From Mariannaea sp. PMI_226 (Eukaryota; Ascomycota; Sordariomycetes; Hypocreales; Nectriaceae), in the NCBI GenBank assembly GCA_024336345.1, contig JANFOG010000005.1:2294001-2358000 (forward strand): DNA of 64,000 bases, in the 5' to 3' direction. The notes below the pieces were generated by a model. The model was not told the origin of the DNA, did not search any database, and worked only from the letters and a program-made list of their open reading frames with translations. The translations under genes and the position numbers were made by a program. Below are positions 24,320-36,042 of this stretch, one piece after another. Numbering within the stretch: position 1 is the stretch's first letter; every line of letters begins with the position of its first letter.

Positions 24320-24908
24320 AATGACATTGTCGCAAGAAATCAACTAGTTGGAAGGGATACGCGAAGGAAAACAAAAATAGTATGTTGTTACTCGACGTAT
24401 TCCTCAGGTAATCAAATGCAGAGCCCAATCCAGAGAAATCTCCAGGCGTAAACCGACAAGGTTAGAGCGAGCGAAGGTGCTGCGTGGGAAGGCTGTAATA
24501 TCGAGATGTCTTTGTGGTAACGCGCTGGACGCGACAAGCGGGAGTTAGCGCTGGGGAGGATGAAGGTGGTGCCGAATTCGGCAAGTAACGGAGACCCAGA
24601 CCTGCGAACGTCCCCAGGCGCGACACAAAGTATAGGCTACCTCGGCCGTGCGTAGTTCTCAGTGTCAGTCAGTCTATCGCGGCAAAATCTGGACGACACT
24701 TCGACTGTCGACTTTAACATAACTTCAACCCCCAGACAGCTACCCATCAACCCGTTAGCCTCACAATGCCTATTTCATCAGGCTGACTCCAGATTCGCGA
24801 TCGCAACCTTGCTACGACTTATTTCCACCAACTCATGCGTCTTTTCTCGGCGCCGCGCCGCGCTACACTGCCGCCCGCGACGTTGTCGCTGAATTCCCCC
24901 GTTCCAAA
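24320..24908. promoter_or_regulatory. Divergent intergenic promoter GCP3 / HFI1
   Basis: These 589 bp separate the start codons of two divergent genes and must contain both promoters and leaders. The right half has TC-rich plus-strand stretches ahead of HFI1. I see no clear TATA box. Confidence 0.6.
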
Positions 24909-26420
24909 ATGCCCGACATCGACCCCGCGGCTCTAAGCCGCCCATCCGTCAGCCTCACGACTCCTATCCTATCACAAAAGACCCTCGCAGGCTCTCTTCC
25001 TGGTATTCCGAAAGTTGCCAAGTCGAGCCAGATCATCCCCGCCCGAATTGACCTGGAACCGCTCTACACAGCCCTGAAAGCAGCCATCGGCCTGGAACAA
25101 TGGGTGGTCTACAAAGAGTCGACCACGGAGTTTCTAATAGGTATGCGGTGCATATGACCCATCCCTGAGTGCGCATGCTGACGTTGTGGTTAGGGCGATT
25201 GAACCAAACGGAATACTCAGAGCGGATCGATCCAATTCTTGCTGGCCCAGGAGACAAGGAACACCTCCATAACAACCTTATCGCCGCCATATATGGAAAT
25301 GTCACCCGTGAGATGCCCGATCAGGGCCTGGCGCCCTGGGTCAGCGCGAACGACAAGCCTGCGACCAGTGCGGGAAGCAAGCCAGTATCGGGCGATGCCG
25401 CTGAACGAAGGTTAAAGGGAGATGTTATGCAGCTACCAGCACGAGATCGCCGACGTATCAAAGATTTAGCCCACAATGATGTTCGCACCTTCTTGCTGAT
25501 TTTGTTCCGGACTGATACTAATCTTGAGTCTAGTGGAATCCACATGAGAGTATCTCAACCGTGTTTGCAGATGCCCAGCGCAAGCCTTCAATGGTCTCGG
25601 ATGCCACACCTAGTACTACAACAGGCATTAATAATATGAGTAAGCTACACTGCAGACCTGTCGCGTTAGACGCTGATACTGATGTACCTCTCTAGATTTT
25701 GACCTCGAGATTCGAAAGCGGTTCGCACAACCCCTAGCTATCGAATCGGGCGAGTTTCCCGACGTCGGTGTGATTTCGGGTCGGATGCTTCCTTTCTGCT
25801 ATGAAGTCGGGCTAGTCAACGGACATACAGCAGAAGCCCCACAATTCTTGACAGTGGCAGTTGAAAACTTCATCAAAGAGGTCCTGACGCAAGTATTCAG
25901 CCGTACGCGAAGCAACGGCCCTGGGGAGTCTGGCAGCGCCGGCTTTGGTGTTGGGACAAGCTGGATCCAAACAAACAAATACAAAAAACAGCTCCAGCGT
26001 GAAGAGGAGGCTGCACAGCGTGGGGAAATCACCAGAGATAAGAGTGGCCTCCTACCAGTGGAGTCGAAAGCGGCCAGCGATCGTGGACCTCTGGCCATGG
26101 GGGATCTGCGAGTCTCCTTGGAAATGGCCGAAAGTGGCATGTCCCGGTTCCCTGTTCTAATGACCCAGGTAAAATACGGGTATCGGGAAGGCGAACTTGA
26201 AAACTGGAATGATTATTCCTGGATCCCAGGGTACAGTTCTTCAGGCCAAGTTGAGGAAACGCTACCTCTTGACAAGAATGGGAACACGGATCATAACATG
26301 CTCAACGGATATGGAGATGCTATGGATATTGACAACGATATATATTGGGATGGCGCTGAGAGAGAAGATATGGATATGTTGGACAGTGTCCTCGACTCCT
26401 GCCTTGCGGTAGGGTCCTAG
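24909..26420 (+). CDS. HFI1: SAGA complex subunit Hfi1/Ada1
   Basis: Four exons: 24909-25140, 25194-25480, 25534-25639 and 25696-26420, with introns of 53, 53 and 56 nt; 449 residues. The second intron has a GTTCGC donor but a perfect TACTAAT-type branch and TAG acceptor. Hfi1/Ada1 is a structural subunit of the SAGA coactivator, pairing with Taf12 through a histone fold; it acts in the nucleus on RNA polymerase II promoters. The SAGA-Tad1 region starts near residue 45 ([20 protein letters not shown]) and includes [15 protein letters not shown] and [18 protein letters not shown] second conserved block follows ([33 protein letters not shown]). The C terminus is acidic and disordered ([20 protein letters not shown]). 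Start context is AAAATGCCC. Confidence 0.88.
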
Positions 26421-28499
26421 AGTGAGCTGACCGGGACCACAGACCCGGAGGACAGAATCACGGATGAGCAGGATAATAGCGATGAGATGTAGGACGTTTT
26501 CACGTTGGGGAGCCCTGGAAGTCTGCCGCACAGCGGTTCGGAAGTCAACATCCAAAACGATACAGAGAGCGACGAGTACCAGGAAGCAACCAAGAACAAG
26601 AACAACGAACCCTGACCTCGGAAAGGACAAAGAAGCGAGGTCAATCTTTCTGAGCGACAACATGGAATGAAATGGAAGGAACATCAGGGGTTGGCGTTTG
26701 TCGGTGGCCAAGCCAACTTGCCGGCACGGGATTTGCGGATTCGAACGAACGCATTGCATTGGTTGGCATTTATGTTTTATCTGGGAGGGCGTATGGGGTT
26801 TGGCATTCTTTTTGATTTCCTTTCCTTTTCCTTTTTTTCACTTTCTCTCCTGTTTAGTTCTTACTTCTTTGCGATGAGGCTGTTGGCACGATTGGTTTTC
26901 CTGCGTTTCTTGTAACTCTACGTCCTCGAGGAGGGGCCTTGAGTGGCGTCTTGGATCACTGAGGAAGCGGAGGTTTGAAGGATTAAGGAGTCGTGTACTT
27001 TATCATTCCAGGAACGATACCCGAGAGACTCGCAAGGAGCTGCCTTGCACGCACCCACTTGACAAGAGGGAAGGCCTGCAGAGGGGAGAAGAGCCAGGTA
27101 CTTGAAGTAATATTTGCTACGATAGAGATGAAAAGAAGCCTTTCACAATGCGTCCTAGAAAGATATGACGATGTGACAATAGAATGTGTGAGACATCCGT
27201 ATACGCATAGCATGTTTGCTCCTTAGTCTACATTCAGGGACTGATAAGAGTGACAAAGGCTGAGGATGGCCAGTCAGACTATGGCTTGGTGAATCTGGCT
27301 GGATGGATAGAAGGTATCTGATAGAATTTTTATCGACATCAGAGCAAGATACTTTCGTTTTATCACGGCAACCGCATAGATTGGGTTGTGAGGCCGGCTA
27401 TTTAACCGATGATGATAATGAGTACAGTACTGCATTACGTGTTTCCGAGTCGGCCGGCATTCATTAACTTCACCTCCGTCTCTCCAGTCAGGCCACCTAA
27501 TATCAATTTAACAGGCTAGGCTGCTCTGATCACAAATAGCATGTAGATAGCTTGGACTCTAGGGCGTTATGAACCAACCGAACTCCATTCCTAACTATCT
27601 GGGCACTGGGAAATGTCTTGGTAAGCATTCTGAAGCTTCGAGAAAACACAGATTATGATCCTTTGGGCAACCTAGTTAATATGATGGATACTGACTGGCA
27701 TATGCATAAATGGTAACACAACTTTGCTGATAAGCAAGATACCCCTGGAAGTTCGTACTACGTACATCTGAGAGGACGCTCGGGGTTCGTAGCATGCTTA
27801 TTGAGTGCCTGAGTGGAACCATGAAAGGAGCTGAGAATTTGCGTTCTTGTGCCTGGCTTGCTGCATTGGGGAGAGAAAAGGAATTGTCCCAGTGGATAAA
27901 AGAACATAGGAATTGAGCTAGCAAGGACTCACCTTGCAGAAGAATGTTGAGGAACTCATTGCCGTTACGTGGCTGCATTGAGTTCAGGAAATGGACTCCT
28001 TTCACCTGATTATGCCATGATTGTGTGCATGGGTCGTTTCCATTGTGGGGGTTTACTTCACAGTACCTAGGCAAGTAGGCCTTATCAGTTTCTTCAACCA
28101 GCCTAGCAGCAGTTGTTATTAATTATACCTCCTCGACTGAGGTATGTAGTTATCAGGTGTCGTGACAATACTTGCGTCATGAGATAGACCAACTACATGA
28201 TTGGGAGTGAGAACAGTGCGAGAGCGAGAGTGTGGTCAGGATGATGTAATTTGTACTGTACGTCCAGGATCACACTCACTCACAACAAGGCGGCTGGTAA
28301 CAGGGAAGGTACATACAGTGGCAGGCAGCTTAGCACCCAAAATACCCAAGGTACCTACCTAACCAAGCAACCCAAGTGCACGGAAGCTGCAAAGAATGAC
28401 GGCGGAATGGCATCTGGAAGGGACGCACAAACCGCAAAGTGGCACGTGCTCCCATTCTAGAAAGCTTCCCTGCGGCCCCTCTTGGGAGCTCCGTAGTAC
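26421..28499. other. Intergenic region HFI1 - PKA regulatory subunit
   Basis: The first 400 bases, with T-rich runs at 26815-26860, are probably the HFI1 3' UTR and terminator. A 132-codon minus-strand frame at 27676-28074 shows no domain and no codon support. TACCTACC/GTACTGTAC words occur at 28251-28262 and 28349-28363. No gene is called. Confidence 0.45.
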
Positions 28500-30184
28500 C
28501 TCTTGCCGACGCATACCCTACCTGCCTACCTTACCTTCAGTCTTTCACCTCTGCTCTCGCCTTCCCCCACTTCGCTGCCATTCCGTCCCCCTTCTTGTTA
28601 CTCTATTTTTCTCTCTCCCGCCTTGCACCGTTGAAGATAACTCTCTCCTATTCTTTGTCTTCTTCTAAAGGGCTTGGTCTGGATTCGTCGCCTGCCCCCT
28701 CATTGGTGATCCGAGACGCAGAAAGCTACAATCAATCCTTTCCCTATCATTTCCTCATCCTCTCTCGCCTCTTTCCCTCGTCTCCTCTCTTCCACTTCCC
28801 CACCTTGTCTCCCCACCATCCATCTCTCCTCCTACAGTACACAAGCACAAAGGAAAGCAAGCACGCCAAAGAGCTACAAAGCGGAGACGGGCCCAAATAA
28901 ACACCAAAGCAAGTCATCCGAAGAGAAAGCGCCAAGCGAACGCTTTCTGAGGCCCCCCCCGCTCACCAGAACCGGAACCCACCTCAGCTCGCGCTTCGCC
29001 GCTCCCGTCTTTCACTTCCTGGCCGCTTTGGGTCCGTGTCATGACCCCTCCTCATCACCTCCATCTTTGAACGACGACCTCCGTCCTATCCATCCGCTCT
29101 TCGCCTCCGCCTCCCGATCCTTCCCTGATCGGTACCGGATCTAGCCTGACCCTCTGAACCGTGTGCGTACTACTGCTTCTCTAGGGAAGCTCTCGGTCAG
29201 GTTTTCCCAAGGCCCTTTTCAATCCAACCCCGGGAATACCGTCATCGGTCACGCCGAGCTCTTGGGTCTCTGCTATCCAGGATACTACAGTGAGTCAACC
29301 TCTTCTCTTGCTGCGTCTTGCTATTCCATCGCGACCTCATTTCCATCTCATTGCTTGTATTCTTTGGAGTTACCTTCAGGCATCTGCACAAATGTATAAT
29401 TCCTTTCCATTGCCTCCTTTCCCACCCCATTCACAGAGGATGCAATGCCACAAAGGAACATCCAGAAAGCAAGCAACAGCTTCACCTTCTGTTCCTCCTT
29501 GTCTCGGCCACGCCACCACACTTGCATTCCCAAGATTCTTCTTAGCTGGCTTCCTCCTCCCTTCCCGATTCCGCGTTGTCCGTCATTGACCACACCTATG
29601 TGCTGTCTATTAACCCAACACCCCTCCCATGCCACTTCACGCCTCAGCGCAGATTGCAGCCCTTTTCCCTCTTCACTTTGCTCTACCCCCAGTCCAGCTA
29701 TGGCCATGTACCTCCTCAGCTTACTATTCAAGCTGCAATTCCTTCCTTGTCTCTCTACGTTACTTCTCGTGGTTCTTGCTCACCCCCTTGTCATGCATGG
29801 CCATTGCTGACCTTGACCTCGCTTGCTAGATCTACAGTCGCACTTAAAGGCGTCAAGGCAGCTCTCAGTAAGTTTATCAATTCTACCTGAATTGCCATTC
29901 CTTTACGCAATCCCTCTCTTTTGCCTTGCCCTTCCGTCTTCTGGTCTTTCTCCACCTCTCCGTCTACATCCTCACCATCTTCTTACTCAGTGTGACACCT
30001 GACTTTGGGTACCTTTTCTCAAACTTGCCAATACAACTTCTAACTGCTATAGCCGATAGCTACCAGAGCCCTACCCTGCCGGCACCTCCCTTCGTATTAT
30101 ATTACTTCGATCTGAACTTGTGCGCAGCCTTTCTGGCGGCATTCACAGAACGTCACCTCTCAAGCGTCCCTGAACCATATCGCC
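28500..30184 (+). promoter_or_regulatory. Long CT-rich promoter and probable spliced 5' leader of the PKA regulatory gene
   Basis: The plus strand is strongly pyrimidine-rich at 28520-28830 and in much of the interval to the ATG at 30185. Two good donors (GTGAGT at 29290, GTAAGT at 29868) and matching acceptors (CTACAG ending 29837, TTCACAG ending 30148) suggest two leader introns of about 548 and 281 nt around a 30-nt exon (29838-29867). Several short upstream ORFs exist, including ATG at 29700-29702 reading 36 codons; that one would lie inside the first proposed intron. Confidence 0.5.
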
Positions 30185-31438
30185 ATGGCCGGTCCATTCA
30201 CGAGCCCGTTCGGAGAGAACAGCAACCCATTTGGAGGCGACAGGGGCAATTCTGCGAACAATATGATGCAGCGTGTTATCGAAGAAGAGGAACACGATAC
30301 TGTCACCTCCCCAACAAATACTGTTTTCGGCGGCGCTTCGGCTTCCCTGTTCTCGGGGCCTTTTGGTGCCGGCGGTGGTCGTGGCGGCGACGGGGCTACT
30401 GATCCGCATCCTGCTACTCGAATTGCTCACAACCCCGAGGGCTACCCAGCCCAGTACAACTTTGCTCGTCGAACCTCAGTCTCGGCAGAATCTCTTAAAC
30501 CAAGTGCCGACACATATGACAACTGGACCCCTCCTTTCCATGAGAAGACTCCTGAGCAACTGGATCGACTTAAGCGCGCCATCCAAGGTAACTTTCTGTT
30601 CAGCCATCTCGAAGATGAACAGAGTGCCCAAATCCTTGGCGCTCTCGTAGAGAAACCAATCCCTGCAAAGGGAATCAAGGTAAGTAGATGCTGTCAACTA
30701 GCTTATGTAAGTGCCTATAGTAACGAAGATGTGTAGGTGATCAGCCAAGGAGATGCCGGTGACTACTTCTACGTTGTCGAGAAAGGATCTTTTGACGTCT
30801 ATGTCAATCCCACCGGAGCTCTCCAACCGGGGGTGAATGGTATGGGCAATAAAGTTGGTGACATCCAGGCAGGGGGTTCGTTTGGTGAGCTTGCGCTCAT
30901 GTACAACGCGCCTCGTGCCGCCACAATCATCTCGGCCGAAGCTGGCTGTACGCTGTGGGCTCTCGACCGAGTAACCTTCCGACGTATTCTTATGGAGTCC
31001 ACGTTCGCCCGGAGACGATTGTACGAAAACTTCCTCGATCAGGTACCTCTTCTAAAATCTCTTACTGGGTACGAGCGCTCGAAGATTGCCGATGCCCTTG
31101 AGACGAAGAAATTCGCCACGGGCGAGGTTATTATCAGGGAAGGCGACCCTGGCCACTCCTTCTACCTTCTAGAGGACGGAGAGGCGACTGCTTATAAGGG
31201 CGACCCGTCAAACACGGTTCTTCATTACAGAAAAGGTGATTACTTTGGTGAATTGGCGCTCCTCAATGATGCTCCACGAGCTGCTAGTGTCGTGGCGATC
31301 TCGGATGTCAAAGTTGCGAGCTTGGGCAAGAATGCTTTCCAACGTTTACTTGGACCTGTGGAAGGAATCATGCGACGGACAAAGTACGAGGGCGTCAAGT
31401 CGGGAGTTGAGGAGATGGACCCGTTGCATACTAGCTAG
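30185..31438 (+). CDS. pkaR: cAMP-dependent protein kinase regulatory subunit
   Basis: Two exons, 30185-30679 and 30737-31438, with a 57-nt intron (GTAAGT donor, TAG acceptor); 398 residues, start context CGCCATGGCC. The R subunit holds the PKA catalytic subunit inactive until cAMP binds. Residues 1-90 are a Gly/Pro/Phe-rich disordered tail. The inhibitor site RRTSV is at 95-99; its serine makes it a phosphorylatable type II-like substrate site. Two cyclic-nucleotide-binding domains follow, with phosphate-binding cassettes FGELALMYNAPRAAT (214-228) and FGELALLNDAPRAAS (335-349), each with the essential Glu and Arg. No dimerisation/docking helix pair is visible at the N terminus. The gene converges on SPF27. 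Confidence 0.96.
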
Positions 31439-32138
31439 ACTGGGCGACTACAAGTATGGGATCGTTCAAAGTTTGGATGGAATGGCTTGAGTGTTTAGTA
31501 CACGCTGGCCGGGCTTGGTGAGAGCACTGTTGAGGAGGCAATGGGAATTGGATGGCCAGCCCATTTCTCTGATCTCGCGTGTGTTTGGTTTGGTTTTCAT
31601 CTTTATTTGCTGCATGCTTGGTTGACACGGACGGCAATGACTGGAGGAATGACTTTGTGTCGGCGTTTTCAAGAGGTTCTTCTCTTACCTTCGCTTCCCT
31701 AGGATAACATAACTAGTGACTAAATATACCTTAGGTTAGCTGATGTGGTCACTCCTGTAGGTATCAGTCATGAGCTTTTTCCTTGTAAACTTGGCATCGG
31801 ATTTGATACAAACAAGTGCATTGTAGCTTGCCGAGCCGCGACTTATTCTTCGCCATAATACGAGTGATCTTTATGTGTTAAACTCGGCATTGCAATGTTC
31901 CAGCCAAATATTCTGATAAAGTTCTGACTTGGTAGATATATATGTTTAAAAAAAAAGTTTAATGGTATCAATACGCCAACTGGATCCAATATAGTCCCTT
32001 ATCCATGCCCGCACCATTCGCTTGCTTCTTCTGAGCAGCTCCCCATTGTCTATTGCTTGCAGTTTTTGTCTTGCGACGACGGAAAGCAAAAAGGAAAAAA
32101 AAAAACCCCGTACGTCAAAACACAAAATTTATTCGTGC
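31439..32138. other. Convergent 3' intergenic region pkaR / SPF27
   Basis: About 700 bp between two convergent stop codons. It should carry both 3' UTRs and terminators. The plus strand is AT-rich around 31700-31970 with an A-run near 31948. No coding frame of note. Confidence 0.6.
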
Positions 32139-32848
32139 TCATTGTCCCGACACTTCGGTGTGCTGGCCCGCCCTGCGCGCCAGCTCCTCACGAATCTTGC
32201 CGTTCAGTTCCTCGACGGCTACCTCCGTCTCGAGCACGCGGCCCACGCCGGCGCGCCACGTCTCGTCTAGAGTCTTCATCTCTGCGGCGACGGCCTCCTG
32301 GCGGTTGCGGCGCTCGAGGTTCACCAGGTCGATATCGCGCTTGGCGGCGGCGAGGTCACGCTCCAGGGCCTGCAACTCGGACTCGAGCGCGTGGTTGCCC
32401 AGGAGCCAGGCGTTCTTGCCCCACTTCTCGAGGAGGGCGAGGTTGGACTGGCGAGACTCGAGATAGCTCTGGGCCACGGCCGAGGAGGGCAGAGCGGTCG
32501 CGGGGGGAGCGTCAGAGGAAGGGGCCTCGTAGCGGGAGAGGTCGAGGGGTTGGGAGGCGGTGGATGAAGCTATGCGGGAGAGCTCAGACTGAATGGCGGG
32601 GGAGAAGGACGGCTCGGGAGCCGGGGAGGAGGCACGGGGCTGGGAGGTTGCTTCGGCTTGGATAAGGGCTCGGGCGGCATCTAGAGCTTCGGGAGTTGGC
32701 TCGGTGTCGATGTCTGGAGGGAGATGGGGGGTTAGCTAGAGCGGAAGAAGAGCAAGAGGAAGGCGAAGGTGGTGAGGGCGGACGAGAGAGAATGATGAGA
32801 TTATTACTCACAAGGAAGGGATTCGTGATATGCGGGCGGGACAACCAT
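32139..32848 (-). CDS. cwf7: Pre-mRNA-splicing factor SPF27 (BCAS2/Cwf7 family)
   Basis: Two exons, 32848-32812 and 32713-32139, with a 98-nt intron (GTGAGT donor, CTCCAG acceptor); 203 residues. The first exon supplies only twelve codons (MVVPPAYHESLP) and splicing completes the conserved LPYID motif of the family. SPF27 is a small subunit of the Prp19/NineTeen complex, which joins the spliceosome during activation. The C-terminal half (AQSYLESRQSNLALLEKWGK, NAWLLGNHALESELQALERD, LVNLERRNRQ) matches the human BCAS2 pattern of an NAW motif followed by coiled coil. Residues about 30-85 are Ala/Ser/Pro-rich and disordered. GC content is high across the second exon. A purine-rich plus-strand tract at 33340-33410 is the likely promoter. 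Confidence 0.9.
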
Positions 32849-35201
32849 GGTTGCGGGTGAAGATGTGATGTGCTCTTTTGTGGTGTTTGGAGTGATGTTC
32901 TTGGTCCGACGCTTTCCCTCCGAATAAAACGTTTGTGATTTAAGTTGATTTGCACGTGGAAGTTCTTTTCCTTTTTGGTTCAATTCAAATTGTATCCTTT
33001 GTTGAAATTTGTTTTCTTTTTCGTCGCACTGTGAAATTGTTTCTTCGTCTTTCGTACTCTTGAGGAATTAATCTTGCTGGGATGTTGATACGTTTTGGTG
33101 TTGGGACATTTGGTTTTCTGGAGATCGCGAAATCGGAAATCGAAAATCGAAGAAAAAAGGTCCATGCGCACGGACCACTTCGCAGCCTCACCCAATTGCT
33201 CTTTGCTTTTCAGCCTCATTGGTGTGTGCGTGCACGTCTTCCATTTTGCTTTACTTGTGGTAGCCTTGCGCTTGGGGGACGTTAGTGGGGGCAAGACAGT
33301 CATCCACCCTTCATCCCCCCCCTCTAAAACAAAAGCCAAGGGCGCTGAAGTTACCGGGGGTGGAGGGGCGCGGGGAGAGAGAGGGGGGGGGGAGGGACTT
33401 GGTTTTATTTTAGCTTGCAGCAATGCTTCTCCACCCCCAGGCTCTGCTGCTCATGTCCATGCCCATACCCATGCCCATGCTGCAGCGGCTTGGAGGGCCG
33501 GGAACAGCAGCAGAGACACATAGAAGGCTGCGTGCTGGGGAAGTGAGAAGGGGAAAGGGGAAAAGGGAGAGCGCTCAGGGGATCCAGTAAGCTCTCAAAA
33601 CTCCACATTCTGTTGCCATAACTAAGGTGCCTTAGCTACCTAGAGAGCCACTTTGTGAGTGGGAAGATACCCAGGGCAAGGACTGTATCTAAGTAGCCTA
33701 GTCTGATAACGATAGCGATAAGATCTTTTTCACATTTCAACGTCCATCGTCTAAGTGACCTTCGTTCATGAACAATAACCCACGGCAAAGGGCCTCTGTT
33801 TGTAGTCGGCCTTTTCCCACCACCACCACTGATCAACAGCCGGCCTTTTCGTCTCATTGCCCCTCTTACCTGGGCGCATCCCAATTCCCTCTAACCCGAT
33901 ATGGGCACTGAAAAGGTCCAATAAGCCTCTCTCTCTGCTATGTCGTGTGTGTGTGTCGTGGGTGTGTGGTGTGCCAATTACTGCAAAACTGTGCTGGCAT
34001 GCAAAGTTGCCCCTCAGCGCGTACAATCTAGCACAGCGTCACCCAATCCAAAGCTAAACGTCAAAGGAAGGGGGAGGGGGGAGGCGAGAACGGCGAAAGA
34101 GTAGCATCCGCCAAATTAGTACCGGACCAGAACATGTAGCTTCTGATTACTGTACTGTACCAGTACTATGTAGTTTAGTTAGCAAGTTTACTTCAAGTTT
34201 TTGCGTTTCCCTTCGCCGAAACAGTTCATCTAGCAAGCGCCCGATGCCCCCGAAACGCCTATTACACTGTACTAAACTGTATGTCGCTTACTACAAAACT
34301 GGTGAAATAGCGATCACCGTTGTGTATGTGTGATCGGGAAGCGGGGTCGTTTCTGTCGCGTCCATCCAGGGGAGGGGAGGAAGAAAGGGGATGCCCGGGC
34401 TGTGCCGCCGGCGACTGAGAGGGTGGGAAGACTGGTAGAGCAAATGGCTTAACTTAGGTATTACCCAGTACATTCAAGTCAGCTGGCTGGTATGCAGCAT
34501 CGGATCGACATGAGCGATTTGAAAAGCTGCAGCCATGTTGCTAAACCGGCCGTGACCTCAACGTATTCCCTGGGCATCCTGGCAGGTTAGCGAGCCGCCT
34601 CGTTCGCCTCTGCACTGCAACTAATCACCTCACCGGACCGAGGCCTAGCGTTAAGTAGCATATCAATCATCACCGTTAGATGGAAATAGGATTTGCGAGA
34701 AGTGGGTGATGTTATCGATTCTGACACCGACGGATTCCTGTAATGGACATCCAACCGCTGTGCCTTGCGCTCCATCCACCTTTGAGTTCATAGTTGCGGA
34801 CTAATATTGATACAATAATTACATATCCCTCCCGCCAGGATCGAAAAGAAAACCGCTCCGTGACGAGAGTGCTTGATAAAGAAAACCATCCATCCATCCA
34901 CTTCGAGATTTGCAAATAGTCACGAGGGGTCCCGTCAACTCCGTCCGATATACCATCCGATACCCTTACCAGTGTGGCCCCGAATGTCACCCATGCAACT
35001 TCTAAAAGTTGCCCTAGCCATGTGTTTGGTGTTGTTTCCGTTTCATATCATTTCGTGATGTTTCGTTGCATAAAAAAAAAAAAGAGTAAAAGGCAAATAA
35101 AATCCCAGCACAGTTCGGGTCCCTCATATGTGTCATGCCTGTCATTGACAATGACCATGTACGACTACCAGCCTCAAGAGGAGGGTTTGGTTTGAAATAT
35201 T
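32849..35201. other. Intergenic region STF2-like - SPF27
   Basis: The right end is the 3' flank of the STF2-like gene and the left end the SPF27 promoter, with a GA/G-rich tract at 33340-33410. CCCATG-type hexamer repeats occur at about 33451-33480. A GTACTGTACTGTACC cluster lies near 34150. No gene is called. Confidence 0.5.
33451..33480. repeat. Short tandem CCCATG/CCATGC repeat
   Basis: Four to five imperfect hexamer units (TCCATG, CCCATA, CCCATG, CCCATG) in the promoter-side flank of SPF27. Confidence 0.65.
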
Positions 35202-36042
35202 TTAAGAGGAAGAGCGGCCACTCTCGGAGGAGGCGGTCTTGGAGAGGTCCATATCCTCGTCTTCCTCGTTGGGTCCGTGAAGAGACTCCTCAAAGACGGG
35301 CTCGGGCTCGTTAACCTCGAACTTGGTCTTGAATTCAGTCATATGGGAGAAGCTGCTGCTGTTGGAGCGGCGGCGGGCATTGGTGAAGCGGAAGTCCTCG
35401 TTGGCAACATCGTCGCCAAAGGAGCCCCTTTCATATACGTCAATAACTTATACATCAGGAGGTTAAAACTATAGCGTCAACATACCAGTTGCCTCGGCCA
35501 GAACCGTCCTTCTTAACCTTTTTGGGGTCTACATCGGCATGGCCACTCTTGGCAAAGAAACGAGGGAGATACTCCGATGGCTGAGCAGTTCCTTCGGCGA
35601 GACCCTTATGGTCACGATCGTTGGCCTTGTGAGAGCGAGTCACTGGAGAACAGACAATGGTTAGCAAAGGCCCAACTTGGTATATTCCTCCAAGGGAGAC
35701 GAGAGGAGCACAAACTGATTCGGCAAGACAACAGGAGAATGGATATGAGATTGAAGTGACGATGTGGGCTTTAAGTTGATGAGATCAGGATATGATGAAG
35801 AGAAAAAGATGATGGAAAGTAGAAGGAGATGATAGGAATGCTCGGATTAATGGAGGGGCAAAGTTGGCTTTTAAACAAAGGTCGCGGGGCGAACGTCACC
35901 AGACGGACGCTTGAGTCTGGGGAGGTAAGAGGTGCGGGGCTGCTTAGATGGAACGGCGAGTGCCACCATAATATGAAAGGGAAAACAATAGGCTGTGCTG
36001 TACGGAGCAGACGGGGCGCAATGAAAAGAAGCAAAACTTACT
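35202..36042 (-). CDS. STF2: STF2-like hydrophilin (ATPase-stabilising factor family), start codon split by an intron
   Basis: Three exons: the single coding base A at 36042, then 35642-35486 and 35427-35202; 127 residues. The first intron (36041-35643, 399 nt, GTAAGT donor, CTCCAG acceptor) separates the A from the TG of the start codon; the second is 58 nt. The protein starts MTRSHKANDRDHKG and carries YLPRFFAKSGHADVDPKKVK followed by KDGSGRGNWGSFGDD. This matches the yeast Stf2 pattern (TRTNKW start, a YF..G motif, IKK.GSGKGNWG). Yeast Stf2 is a hydrophilin linked to F1Fo-ATPase inhibitor stabilisation and desiccation tolerance. The C terminus is acidic and Ser-rich. If the intron were retained, no ATG would exist at this site. 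The family is clear; function in filamentous fungi is inferred. Confidence 0.88.
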
